DNA of 64,000 nucleotides, taken from Aporrectodea caliginosa. Lineage: Eukaryota > Annelida > Clitellata > Crassiclitellata > Lumbricidae. Where the stretch lies: contig JACEVL010000940.1 in NCBI GenBank assembly GCA_020284085.1, positions 502,001 to 566,000 of the forward strand, in the 5' to 3' direction. Positions 44,323 to 61,100 of the stretch are shown piece after piece; position 1 is the first letter of the stretch, and every line of letters begins with the position of its first letter. A program made the translations under genes and the position numbers. Below the pieces are notes generated by a model, which made no database searches, was not told where the DNA came from, and saw only the letters and a list, made by a program, of their open reading frames with translations.

Positions 44323-44939
44323 AACACCAGTGCTTTCATCACGGGCACCTTTCTAACCACCTTATGTGTCCTTAGACCAAAACATGGTTTCTAAATCGAA
44401 CATTCAATCGATCAGAATGTGTTTCCGTTGCTGATATGATTTTGCCCAGCTGCCTTCATCTCTTGGTGGTCATGGAAACATTGCATACATGACCACGTGG
44501 CACACAGCATCATCTGGTGTAGCAGACCATCACTTGGCACCTCATGATAAAACTTTGTCAATCTTCCATGGGTTTCTTCATCATCAGCTGCAGAGGCATC
44601 ATCTGCAGTGTATCGTATCATAGAGGAGCTAGAAGTCTTTTATGCTGAAAACCTACAGGTAATGAAGAATAGCAACCTTTGAGGTGCTGGCCGCCTCCAG
44701 AGCATCTCGTGCAGCAATTGGTTGAGCTAACCTGCCTAGCTATTACTATTGTTCAGTTTACATTCAGTTGTGCGTATTGATGAATAGGCCAAACCAATGA
44801 TAGACCTGTATTATACTTCTGAAAGCAATTATGCTAGTGTAAACCAGTTCAGCTATGAGAAATGAGTTGTTGATTCATTCTAATTAGTATAATCCATCAG
44901 TCTTTATCAATTATATAGGTTTTAACATATAGGCTAAAC

Positions 44940-46256
44940 CATAGACTACTTAAATTACAGGACTGTAGGGGCTCATACTCGGGACTTGGAACTTGGGTCC
45001 ATTCTCAATTTACACTTTTCATCATAAAAATGAACGAAGAGTACGATTTGGGATGAACTTTTTTGTTCTGTTTGACTCGACGAGAGCTACTATCTGGGAA
45101 AAATATTGACGCTAAATTCAGGGTTATTCAAGGTCATTTCAAGGTCATAAAAATTAAATCTAGCAAAAATCAGAGAAAAATGGCCAGATTTCGGCCAATA
45201 ATAATTATTTGCTGAAATCGGCTAATTCTTTTTAGTATTTATCGTCTTAATAAGGGCTGTTTGTCACAGTTTGTGGTAAGAAACAAGGCTACTAGACGTA
45301 GGACGACCAAGGTTATTTTAAGGTCAAAGAGGTCAATATCAGTGGAAAATCAGAGGAAATAGCATAGCTCATGACAAATATTGTAACATTTTAATAATTA
45401 TTTTATCAATTTGCTCATACCGATAGGGGCTACATTCAAGAAGACAGTACCTAAAGGTTAAAATAATCTAAGGTCATTTCAAGGTCAAGAGGTCAAAATC
45501 AAGAGAAAGTGACCAGATCTCAGCCAAATGCTTCTTTATTTGGCTGATTATGTGTAATGACAGCTTCCCTTTATTTTGACCTTGAAATGACCTTGGGTGA
45601 GACCTTGTGTTACTTCAGGGTCATTTGAAGGTCAAAGGCAAAATCAAGGAACAATGATCATTACACAGAATCACCAAAATAAAACAACATTTGGCTGAGA
45701 TACGGTAGTTTTCTTTTGATTTTGACCTTTCGACCTTGAAATGACCTTTGATTATTTTAACCTTTAGGTACTTTCTTCTCGAATGGAGCCCCTATCGGCG
45801 CGAACAAATTGGTAAAAGAATTATTAAAATGTTACAATATTTGTCTGAGTTATGGCTATTTCCTCTGATTTTCCTCTTAAATTGACCTTTTTAGCCTTAA
45901 AATAACCTTGGATCGCCTTTCATTTAAAATCCTTGTTTCTTATACCAGGTAGCCCCTATCTAGAAGAGAAACACAAGAAAGAATTAACTGATTTCAAGAA
46001 TTATTGGCTGAGATCTGGCCATATTTCTCTGATTTTTGCTAGATTAAATTTTTTCTGACCTTGAAATGACCTTGAATTATCCAGAATTTAGCGTCAATAT
46101 TTTCCCCCGATATAGCACTCGTCGAGACAAATAGAACAAAGAAAAGATCATGCAAATCGGACTATTCGTTCATTTGTTGTGATAAAAAGTGTAAATTGAG
46201 AATGGACCTAAGACCCAAGTTCCAAGTCCCGAGTCCTGTAATTTAAGGGGTCTATG
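44940..46256. mobile_element. 1.3-kb foldback element with repeated AGGTCA half-sites
   Basis: A perfect 8-bp duplication GGCTAAAC (44932-44939, 46257-46264) flanks CATAGACTACTTAAATTACA and the complement CATAGACCCCTTAAATTACA. The two halves are imperfect inverted copies over the whole length, centred near 45600. AGGTCA-TTTCA-AGGTCA units (5-bp spacer) recur at 45131, 45471, 45577 (minus), 45730 (minus) and 46056 (minus), with variants at 45310 and 45618. The superfamily is unclear; an 8-bp duplication fits hAT or P. Confidence 0.85.
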
Positions 46257-46364
46257 GGCTAAACATTCCACAGACCTTGGACTTTTGAATTGGTGATTGA
46301 TGACATCTGAGTTGATAATTTAACTGAGTTAAGCCTACATGTACACTGTCTAAAATTCAGAATG

Positions 46365-46830
46365 TGACAGCTTCAGTCCATCTTCAACTGTGCTGCTCGA
46401 ACTGTTGCTAACCTGCCAAATTTCTTGCATGTTTCGAGCTACAGTATTTGTGAGACACGCTGCACTGGCTTCCGGTCAAGAACAGGATAATCTTCAAAGT
46501 CCTCCTCGTGGGAAGAGGATTTTGAATAGTCAGTGTGGCATCTGACTACATCAGAGAGCTCTGCGTTGCTGTTTTCAGTCAACTTAGTCGACGGTCGTTG
46601 CATTGTGCGCAGCCTGTGGAGACGTGTTGGTCCCACTCTTCCATAAAACGATGCAGGCACTTTGTGCTAGTTTCTCATGCATTGGACCATCTACCTATGA
46701 ACCGACAACTTAAGAAACATTTTCAAGCCATATTAAGATGCACCTCTTTAGATCTGTTAGTATTGTCATGTTAAGCGCCATTGTGAGGTTCTTACAAGGT
46801 GCTCTACAAATTTAGCCACATATATATACT
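46365..46830 (+). mobile_element. CR1/L2-like LINE ORF2 C-terminus
   Basis: SIFNCAARTVANLPNFLHVS, then RCTGFRS (for TLHWLPV), DYIRELCVAVFSQLSRRSL, SHALDHLPMNRQLKKHFQ and a GCGCCATTGTGAGGTTCTTA end followed by (AATAAT). Frame breaks are present. Confidence 0.75.
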
Positions 46831-47060
46831 GTACATAATAATAATGCTGATAATAATAACAATAAGACAATTTATATGGCACCATAGCACAGCCAAGGCG
46901 AAAGGAAGGGCTATCTTGATGAGTTAAAAAATCAATGACAGTTCTATGATAGTTTAAAAAGATGGATCTTGAACTGTGATTTTAATGTCTCCAGAGATGG
47001 CACATTGTTCACGTTATCGGGAAGATTGTTCCATGCATGGGTCCAGCGACTGAGAAGGAA
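46831..47060 (-). mobile_element. L2/CR1-like LINE 3' end, head-to-head with the previous one
   Basis: The minus strand reads WTHAWNNLPDNVNNVPSLE then KSQFKIHLFKLS, the WNxLP...SLxxFKxxLK pattern, ending in a (TTATTA) tail. Confidence 0.75.
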
Positions 47061-47339
47061 CATTTGTCAAACCTCATAGAAGACCGTGGGATTTGTAGTT
47101 AATTTTTCTATGACAACTATAGCTGACATCTGTTCCAGTTGTCCGTTGCCTGAATGCAAAAGTCAGAGATATAATCTGGCTTGAGGTCATTCAGTGATTC
47201 AGGTGATCAAGTACATTCGTAGGTGATTCGCTTAGCAATACTCGACCAGTGTAGGTTGGCATGTAGCAGATCAGTGATGTTCTCAGACTCACTGTCCGGC
47301 CATTGTTGAGACGGGCAATAGAGTTTAGCAATGACTGTA

Positions 47340-47720
47340 TGTGGCACCATCGTTTGGGCCCAGGTTACTCTTTTGGCTTTGTTTGATGTCCGTGCAGCCT
47401 TTGTCATTGTCAATTACGACATTAGTTCACTCAATCCCATTGAACTGCAACTCATTTTGGCTTGCTGCAATGCTTCATTCTTCACTTGTTGCTTAGAATC
47501 TTATATGCCGTTGATATTGCAACAGTCCTGGCCTTTAGAGCCAGCTGTTTGCTGATGATGTCCAAGCTTATCTGCATTACCCGGCATCTTATGCTATTAA
47601 GGCATTAGCTACATTGCAACTGGCATTGGTGGCTCTTAGAGGTCGGATGCTTTCCAACTGTCTGTGCCTCAGTGCATCTGAAGTCTAATTTATATGGCTG
47701 AGAAATTAGTAGCATCTGAG
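47340..47720 (+). mobile_element. LINE RT fragment, internally deleted
   Basis: LLALFDVRAAFVIVNYDI matches RT motif A (LLDLSAAFDTVDHDIL). A few codons later QLFADDVQAYLHYPA matches motif C (YADDTQ), so sequence between is lost. Confidence 0.75.
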
Positions 47721-48584
47721 GGAGCTAGGCTTACTCCACTCGTTGTCATAGTTTTGTGTAGGCGCTCTTGTAGCGGCATGGCTGTGTGACGGAGTCGTAG
47801 AAATTGTCATTGTTAGTATTATTATTACTTATCGGCAACAGCCAGCATTTGTCGGGCAACTTTCTGTTCCAGTCTTGATTCAGCCAGGTTGTGCTGGCTT
47901 AGTTGTGCTGCCTATGTGGAGATGAAGTGCATCAGCTTAAGGCCATGGTCTTTTTTCTTGTGTTGTACCATTTTCTTTGGACAGTCTTCGCATGCATATT
48001 GCATGATTCACTTGACTTCACTTGACATACATTTTCAATCTACATTAAGCTATATTTGTTAGATTTAGTGAGATGTACAGGAATTTTGCATTTTGAAGAT
48101 CTAATAGTTCTTCAGTCAAGAGTGTTACTATTTAACTATCCTCCTCCACATCAGTTGAATGTGCACAGACTGTCAATTTTGTGTGTGACTTGTGATTACA
48201 AAACACTGAAGACGAAAACGGATAGGACGAAATGTTGTTTAGTACGAAATGAAAGCTTGGTCCATTCCCACGTCAATGCATTTTAACGTTCGTCTTATGA
48301 CGAAACGGATAAGACGAAAATGTCGGTTATTACGAAATTGAATTTCGGTCCCGTGAATATAACTACAGATAAGACGAGTATTGACTATTAAACACAGAAA
48401 GCCGTACAGGTTGCGGTAAGGTTTCGATATCGCACGTATGCGCCTACTGTTTACTGTTATTTAGCGCTTTAATATTGGTCATTGATAAATATCGCCACTG
48501 GATTAAGGAGATAGCGTAGGCTATGGACGAAAAGGTTGAAACACCTCAGCATCAAATTCGTCATAGTAAAAAATCACTACTAGG

Positions 48585-48725
48585 CAGTAGTGTAGTCCTA
48601 AAAAATGAAGTGGGGGAACGCCTGTATATTGAAGTAAGCAAAAAGTGCCATCTTGCAGGAATTTTTGCATAGGTGTGAGAAAAAAAGTGGAGACGTGCGT
48701 TCCCCCGTTCCCCACTACACCACTG
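48585..48725. mobile_element. hAT MITE, 141 bp
   Basis: A perfect 8-bp duplication CTACTAGG (48577-48584, 48726-48733) flanks CAGTAGTGTAG and CTACACCACTG. Inner arms share GGGGGAACGC and GCGTTCCCCC. Confidence 0.9.
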
Positions 48726-49437
48726 CTACTAGGCCTATATAGCGAACTTTGCTAGCGAAATTGGGAAAAGTCGCAGCAGTAGAGGCAGCCATCTTTTTAG
48801 CTAATGTCACAACGCGATGGTACACGAGACCATAGATATCACACATTAACACAATGATGCCTATGCATATAGAAAGTAGACTTACTCAGTCATTTATTTA
48901 ATCAGCTAGTTTCTCCAACGGATGTGCCGCGTCTTTGGGCCTACTCTATCCTGGCAACTAGTCCCCGGCACCACCGCCAGTCGCTAAGCCCTCAAGTCGA
49001 AGTCAGTCGCTAAGGCTCTCGACTGAACGCATTCACCGCCGCCGCTAAGCACTCAAATCGAAGTCAGTCGCTAAGCTATCGACTGCTATCGACTTTGTCC
49101 ACTTAATATATCAGCAGTCATTTATTTACTACCTTACTGCCTACCTAGTACTACTTGCTTACTTTACTAGATCGAAGTGACTAGCAGACCGCCAGGCGGC
49201 CTCCAAGTTTGAAATACTAGCGGGCCGCCAGTCACGTGTCAGATCATTTATGTCGGGCAAAAGTTTTTTTTTATAGTTTTAACGAGTTAGAAAATTGGGA
49301 AAAAGTGTATGAGACAACTAATTTAAGTAATCTTACAATGCGTAGTGCAAAGACGTTTGAATCTATGAATAAATACGTGGCGAAGAAGGCTGCACATGCA
49401 GAATTAGATCCAATATTATTCAATACGATTGTGTATT

Positions 49438-49508
49438 GTTCCGTAGTCGAGTGGTTAGCGTGCTGGAATGTCAGTTCAAAGGTTTGAGGTTCGAATCCCG
49501 TCAGTGCA
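49438..49508 (+). other. degenerate tRNA-like sequence
   Basis: CGTAGTCGAGTGGTTAGCG fits a pol III A box and D-arm, and GGTTCGAATCC is a full B box 45 bp later. The T-stem and acceptor stem mispair, so it is a tRNA pseudogene or the head of a SINE, not a working tRNA. Confidence 0.5.
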
Positions 49509-49604
49509 GACATTTTTTCCTCTGTTATACGCCGTTAATTTTCTGCACATTTGAAAATTTAGGCTATTTCCTTGGGTCTGGAGTTGGGAGTGCTTATGAG
49601 TAGT

Positions 49605-49665
49605 TACCTTGGTTAGGGTAAAGTTAGGCGTCGGTTAGGGTCAGGGTTGGGGTTTAGTGTCGTCG
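49605..49665. repeat. degenerate telomere-like GGGTTAG run
   Basis: GGTTAGGGTAAAGTTAGG, then GGTTAGGGTCAGGGTTGGGG: imperfect TTAGGG units inside the element at 49177-49919. Confidence 0.6.
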
Positions 49666-50939
49666 TTAAAAAACATGATACCATCCTAGCATCATGCCAA
49701 AATATACCGTAAAACGCCACTAAACTTACGCAGCATGATACTAAATGTTTCTCACCTTAGCGTAATAAAGCCTAAATTAATGTTTTCTGTCAATTTTCAG
49801 TCTTGGCGGACCGCTAGTAGGCCTATTCGAAATTTGAGGGCCGCCTGTCTGGAGTCACGTGAGACTGGCGGCCCGCTAGTATTGGAAACTTGCGGACCGC
49901 CTGGCGGTCCGCTAGTCACAGCCTTATTGAGATATACAAACTTCCAAGGAGTCCATATTTAGACTTACTATCAACCATCGAAGCCTAATATACGTTGATG
50001 CTGTCAACAGTCAGATTTTTCTGTCACGTTATCTCACGTGGCGCACTTCTTTAATTGAAAATGTCGTCTTTTCGAAGCAAACGTGGCGTTGAAAATACGC
50101 TGGTTTCAGTGTCTTTAAACACGGTACAACTAAAGATGATTCCGGAAAAATTGATAATATGTTTGTGAAATTAGGGAAAATAGGCGTCCATTTGCCTTTC
50201 GAGAGAAATCCGGGGTTTGGGTTCATTTTGGCGAACTACTGGTAAGTCTGGGTGAGACATTCAATTCATGTACCTACAATAGGCGTATACATACGCTAAC
50301 TAATATAGGCAGACTTGAATGCTGCATGCTTTAGTTTCTTATCTGATTTAAATGTATACCGCGATAATGGTTTGATAATTTTGACTTGGTTGGTGTATAG
50401 CCTAGGCCAATATTTGCTATTAATTTAGATGTTCCACCGCTTTATTTGGCCACAAATCATGACGTGCAGCGAACGTGACTTTACAGTACGCCGTAAAATG
50501 CATTTTATTGTTAGGTAACTAATAGAGGTACCCGAGAAGTAGATATCAAGTCGTTAAGTCAGTCGATAAGCCTAAGCGACTTAGTCAGTCGATAAAGCAA
50601 GTGACTTGGTCAAGTCAGTCGCTAACTCTCCAAGTCAGTCGCTAACGCTTCTGTTAGCGATTCCGGGGACTACTGGCAACATTGATCCGTTATAGGTTTC
50701 TTCTAAGTCGAAGCGATATTTTATTAAACTCCACAGTCAGTGTAGCAATCCAGCCTATTATGACAAGTCAGTATTATCCACCGTATCTCTGTCCCCAACA
50801 GACGTGTCAGGTTAACTCGAACCTGACCCTCGCCTTCTCAGCCAAAACATACATACACCTGAAGGCCGATTCGAGAAATGTCTACGTTGTTCGAGTCTGT
50901 TGAAATCTAGTGATATAATTAATGTATCTGTACTCTATT

Positions 50940-51180
50940 CATGTCTATTGTCTGTTAGTAGACGCTGGTTGGCATTGGAATTTTCCCGAATGCAGTTGCA
51001 GCGCTACATGGTCTTCGTTTATAAATGCCTGACCCATTTGAATCTTGACCTGGAACCGATTTTTACCCACCCCGCCTACCGATTTGGTTTTGACTATCGT
51101 AATCGTAAACTCGAGATTTTCTGTTCCCCAAACATGTGAAGTCACGGGAATCAGCTTATTCAGTAAGAGCCTATGAATAA
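50940..51180 (+). mobile_element. possible LINE ORF2 C-terminal fragment
   Basis: MVFVYKCLTHLNLDLEPIF then YRNRKLEIFCSPNM resemble the conserved C-terminal stretch of some LINE ORF2 proteins. Weak evidence. Confidence 0.3.
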
Positions 51181-52035
51181 ACTGATTTTCGCGACTTCAC
51201 TTTTTGGGTGCTTTAGAACTCTCGAGATAATGATTAGGACCATAATTTTAAGTTTCAATAGTTCTCTCGTTTGTATTGAATAGGCCTACTATTCAAGCTA
51301 TTCAATCCTTTAAAAAAATTTAAGCTAGATGTAAGCTACAACAATACTAATAATACACTTAAATTTCGCAGAAATTCATTAAGATTCAGCGAGACGGGAG
51401 CAGCTGTACAACTCCGTAAATGAAATGAAACATTTTATCAAACAGAGATTTCAGGATCAGTGAAAAGAACAAATAAATAAAAAAATACGGCCGTTAATTT
51501 GTAGCTCTACTGTGTCCGTGCGCTACTTTGTGATAGTTGTGCGTTTAAACATTCATTTCCGAATATGCGCTAAATAACCAAGACGTCGAACAAGCTGTCC
51601 TTGGGTTCTTTCTAAAAATGGCTACTTATTGTTTAAGTCAGAACTGGGACCTGTCTCACGTAATATTGTAAAATTTTTATTCTGTTTAAAGTCCTTGATG
51701 ACCGTTTTTGAGTGGAATAAACTTAACAACTATTAATTCAAATTAGCAGCCTATCATATTCGTAATACACATATACGCACGTGCGTATGCGTCAATTTCT
51801 GTTTTGAGAAGACAGTGAAGCCATAATACAATGTATGACACTCCTTCCTTGAATTCTGCTTTTACTATTGCCTAACGGTTACTACGAAATTCGGTTATTA
51901 CGAAATATTTGCTCTGGTGACCTGTCTTTCGTCTTATCCGATTTGCACTGTATATTCACTTGGTTAAAGCACTTATTATGCATGCACTTGGTAAAACTGA
52001 ATCTGAGCTACAGGTGAATGTGTGCTAAGGGCTGA

Positions 52036-57265
<5,230 letters not shown>

Positions 57266-58360
57266 GTAGGAATTCGTTTATTATTCAATTTCTCTTGTAT
57301 AATAACTTAATTCATTATTGAGTGGAGACATTTATTGATTCATCAACAACAGAAAGATACAAGCAATTCAGTAATAATATAAGTTAGAAATGCTTTCTGT
57401 TGATGCTGTCAGAAGGACAGTCGAAAAGGGTCAACAAATCTGCTAGGTGAGGGTAGTCCCATTACGATTAGAAGTTATTTCAGATTTATGTCTACTTAAA
57501 TTGTTTATAAATGAATATAATCCAAGGTGACAATAGAAAGAAACTTATAAATGTAATAAGCTTGAAGTTCTCTGAACAGTCGAGTCCTTTATAATCATAC
57601 AATGTTACGAGTCCTGTACTAATTTATAGGGCTGTCAAAATGTTAGAAAAACGTGGCCCGGGTACCCGAGCTCATTTTCATCGGGGCCCGAAGGCCCGTC
57701 AGTCCGTAATTGGTAAAACGCTTGAGGAAAGCCAAAAATAGTTGAGTCACAGTGTAACGAAATTACAAAATTTTATTTAATTAATTACATTGAAAGACCT
57801 GCGGCGTGTGTCTAACGGCGATTTTCGGTACTAATACCTCGATCACGGTCCACTTAGTTCGTCGCCTCGTATCGCCGATCGACAGGAAAGCGTGGGATAG
57901 AAATTGTCACTTCGATTACATCCGTCTTCCAAAAGCTACAAATAGCACGGTTTTCGTCTTTTTCTCACGCTTTGCCCGAGTCACCGAAAGTCGCTAAATT
58001 GGGAAGGGGGAGCGATACGTAATAGGATTTAGACACGGAGACACACAGACAGATACACTGACCGAGAGAGTCGTTGGTCGTCGCCTTTGTTCAAAGGACG
58101 CCGCCGTGGAATGTGTACGTGACACAGCTCCAGAAATAGGTCTCTCTTGGTGGTCTTCCCACGAAAACCGACGGCAGAAGGGACGAATTTCTGGCGGGAA
58201 TTTTAACTTCGGTGCGGTAAGCCTAATGACGGATTGGCGGCAAATAACGAGATCTCGATATCTCAAAAGACCGAGTCAACAAGTGACCAATGTTAGAACC
58301 GAAAATTATGATGTTGCACAAAGACCGTAGTTTATTCAATAGGGCCTATATGCATCACTT

Positions 58361-58362
<2 letters not shown>

Positions 58363-58433
<71 letters not shown>
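58363..58433. repeat. (TA)n microsatellite
   Basis: About 35 TA units immediately before the (ATTCT) tail of the minus-strand LINE. Confidence 0.97.
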
Positions 58434-58436
<3 letters not shown>

Positions 58437-58876
58437 TTCTATTCTATTCTATTTATGGACTTTATAAAGCGCCTCTCGCAGTACAACCTAATCAGAGCGC
58501 TTTCCAGTGCGAAGGGCCCCTCGAAAAGAAAAAGTCTTAACACGTTCCCGCCGGATGGGGTCACGGATGACCCCAAATGGGAGGCATTGAAACAGACTAG
58601 CAAATAAATATAGCTTCATTATGTCATGCCTAAAAATAGTATCAATGTTGTTTACGGATAATTTCCCGACATTTTGATGCTTAGTTTGTTGTCAGAAAGT
58701 AAATATTTTCCGAGTTACGATACTTTTAAAATGAGTAAGTGTCCCGTTTGTCGAGATTTTGAGACGTGTCTTGGATGTGAGCGAAGACGCGTTTTCGTCT
58801 TCAGATTAAGAAGTTATTTGCGATGTAAATACAGATTATGGTAAGCGGCATGTGTGAAATCGACCTGGTTTACGAT

Positions 58877-58995
58877 TAGGGTTATTAATATCGTTTTTTT
58901 GGCAAACCGATTATCGGTTTTAGAAATCCGATTTTAAACCGATTATCGTTTTCGAAACCGATAATCGGCTCTCCGATTATCGTTTAACGTCCCTA
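58877..58995. mobile_element. hAT MITE, 119 bp
   Basis: A perfect 8-bp duplication TTTACGAT (58869-58876, 58996-59003) flanks TAGGGTTATTAATATCG and the complement TAGGGACGTTAAACGATAATC. The interior is packed with CCGATTATCGG palindromes. Confidence 0.9.
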
Positions 58996-59058
58996 TTTAC
59001 GATGTGGTCCGAAATAGAAAGTCGAGCTTTGACTTTTGGGATCAGACTTTGCTGAATG

Positions 59059-59402
59059 ATGCTTACTTGGGACTATTGTTGGACTGTTGTGCTTCAAATG
59101 CGATCTGTTTATTGGTGACTATTTTGCCATTTGGCATGCTAAGGCCGCTATATAAATTGACTTTTGTTCACAATGAAATAAGTATTTCATAGCCTGAAGT
59201 CTGCTGATTCAGAAAATATATGCCTCATTATATGCTTACTTGGGACTATTGTTTGACAGTTGTCCTTCAAATGCAGCGTCGATCTGTTTATTGGTGACTG
59301 ATTTGCCATTTGGCATGCTGAGGCCGCTATATAAATTGATTTTCGTTCATGAGGAAATATAGATTTCATAGCCAGAAGTCTGCTGATTCAGAAAATATAT
59401 AC
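59059..59402. repeat. 173-bp tandem duplication
   Basis: Two copies (59059-59231, 59232-59402) start ATGCTTACTTGGGACTATTG and share TTTGCCATTTGGCATGCT and GTCTGCTGATTCAGAAAATA, with scattered differences. It lies within the piggyBac-like element. Confidence 0.88.
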
Positions 59403-61100
59403 TTTAGTATGCTTAAGTGTAACCCTTGTTGCAGTGTTGTTATGATAACATAGGTACCATCAATTTCCTACTTTTCCGAAAAAACAATTCAGGCGGGAAA
59501 AGGGTTAAGAGAACGAGCAGAAACAGTGGTACCTCCAGATAACATTACAGCACGAGTTAAAGCAGGGAGGTCATTCCACAGCAAAGGTCCAACGGAGGCA
59601 TAGGCACCGATGCTGTGCTGTGGCAGTCCGAGACCTCGGAACTAGAAGGTCATGATGGTCAGAAGAGCGGAGAGGACGCCCAGAGGTAGCTGAGATAGGC
59701 CGCCTCATAAGATCACAGAGGTAACGTGGAGCTTGACCTAAAAACGTTTTACACGTAAGAAAAAGAATTTTAAACTGAATTCTATATATAATAGGTCGTT
59801 AAGCTCAACCTAGGACCAGTTGTAAAGTTTATTTAACGCCGCTTCATAACGTAGGAAGCTCTATCTAGGCCTAGTTATATAATGTTATATATATATATAG
59901 TATATATATATGTATATATATATATATATATATAAAAGCGGTCGTTGCACTAAGACCTAATTCAAAGTTTGTCATAATTGGCTTGTGCGTCCTGGTAGGT
60001 TGTCCTTGCATAATAACCCTTATTAAATAGAAGCCCGTGGCTCGTCTTATGATAGCCGGCAATCAGGCAGGTGCCAACTGCCCTCCGCCGATGACTAATC
60101 GGCCACTGTAGCTGGCTCATTCATGCTGAACTCCACAGCTTCCCACGCGATAGACAGCCTGTTATTCAACCACGGAACGACACAGCTTTTAAAACTTACA
60201 CCTGCATACCGTTATTATGCTTCTTTGGTCGGGTTTTCGGGTATTGACTTGACGGCCCGGGCTTGACCCTACGAACGGGCCCGGGTGTGCGGTGGCCCGT
60301 TGACAGCCCTACTAATTTAGCAGACTATTCTTTAACTGTATTTTGAAATGTGATAAAGATAATTTATTTCTTAAGTTTGCAGAGAGCTCCAAAATTGTTG
60401 TCCCAGGCATTTGATAGAAACATTTTTATATTAGTATCTGTGCCCACAGATATCTATTTCTTTGATGTTCTTGTTTTATTGCTGTGAATTGTCACACCTT
60501 GGAGCGAGTATGGTGAAATGCCTACTTGGGACCTTGCACTGCCATGGGACTGCATAGGAGAAGGTGGAACTCCCTTCATAGTGCAACACCCCTACCATAT
60601 TGTGATGCCATACCTCAGGGATTTGAGCTCGCATTCCATCTGCTTCATAGAACAATCAATCAATCAGAATTTATATAGCGCCCCTTCAAGAGGCGGTCCT
60701 GACCCAGGCAGGGTGGAAAAACGTAGTCATAAGCAGCAAATGGAATTGAGAGCAAGTGGCACTCGGAAGGTGGCGCATAGCCAGAGGGAGCTCATTCCAT
60801 GTTGTTGGGCCAACCAAGGATCAGCGCTGCTTTGTAGTGGCGTAGGCAAATGGGACTGTCAAGTCACCATAGTGATCGTTGATACAGGGTGACAGAGTTC
60901 ACATAGGTATGAGGGAGCTGAGTCCGAGAGACACCTCCACACCACAGAAGCAACCCCAAAAGAGATGCGATGTGGGAAGTGCAGATGTATTGGGAAATTC
61001 TATCAGTTCTGGCGAACCCATCGATGAGGCAGGCCGCTGCCCAGTGGACCTACTCCAACCGCATGATCTGGACCGGCGGAGGCCAGTGAAGGCAGAAGAG

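Larger units (their letters stand above)
49177..49919. mobile_element. nested TIR element with about 65-bp GC-rich arms
   Basis: The left arm GTGACTAGCAGACCGCCAGG...GCGGGCCGCCAGTCACGTG and the right arm are inverted copies over about 65 bp. The right ends GGTCCGCTAGTCAC. No clear duplication. A partial right-arm copy (CTTGGCGGACCGCTAGTAGG) lies just inside, at 49803. Confidence 0.75.
48959..50672. mobile_element. hAT-like element, 1,714 bp, with AGTCAGTCGCTAA subterminal repeats
   Basis: A perfect 8-bp duplication CTGGCAAC (48951-48958, 50673-50680) flanks TAGTCCCCGG and CCGGGGACTA. Units of AGTCAGTCGCTAAG recur three times within 130 bp of the left end and four times (as AGTCAGTCG(A/C)TAA) within 130 bp of the right end, in the same direction. 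It contains another TIR element at 49177-49919. Confidence 0.88.
48207..51945. mobile_element. candidate large element bounded by GACGAAA/TACGAAAT repeats
   Basis: The left side holds GAAGACGAAAACGGATAGGA, TAGTACGAAATG, CGGATAAGACGAAAATG and TTATTACGAAATT. The right side (51880-51945) holds TACTACGAAATTCGG, TTATTACGAAAT and the inverted TTTCGTCTTATCCGATTTGC. The outer ends (CACTG on both sides) are not a clean inverted repeat, so the extent is tentative. It contains the elements at 48585, 48959 and 49177. Confidence 0.4.
58541..59504. mobile_element. piggyBac-like element, 964 bp
   Basis: TTAA at 58537-58540 and 59505-59508 flanks the imperfect inverted ends CACGTTCCCGCC and (complement) CCCTTTTCCCGCC. 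Inside is a short Cys-rich frame (MSKCPVCRDFETCLGCERRR) of unknown origin, a nested hAT MITE and a tandem duplication. Confidence 0.75.
58434..59790 (-). mobile_element. L2-like LINE 3' end split by a piggyBac-like element
   Basis: On the minus strand, 59790-59509 encodes ORF2-end text (LLWNDLPALTRAVMLSGGT-like). After the insertion at 58537-59508, 58536-58434 gives GGAAAGCGCTCTGATTAGG and AGGCGCTTTATAAAGTCC plus a (TAGAA)n tail, the usual L2-type 3' end. Confidence 0.75.
57627..60311. mobile_element. hAT element, 2,685 bp, carrying three nested insertions
   Basis: A perfect 8-bp duplication CTAATTTA (57619-57626, 60312-60319) flanks TAGGGCTGTCAAAATG and the complement TAGGGCTGTCAACGGG. Subterminal CCCGGGCCC/GGGCCCG blocks occur at both ends. 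No transposase is recognised. A LINE, a piggyBac-like element and a hAT MITE sit inside one another within it. Confidence 0.92.

Noticed and set aside
44560..44656. Possible exon ending in EELEVFYAENLQ before gtaatg
   Set aside because: The donor looks good, but the acceptor is poor and the peptide matches neither dystrophin nor S6 kinase as I know them.
49438..49508. Functional tRNA gene
   Set aside because: The boxes are present but the T-stem and acceptor stem do not pair.
60518..60892. 124-codon + strand frame
   Set aside because: Its second half lies antisense to the L2-like LINE and the first half has no recognisable content.
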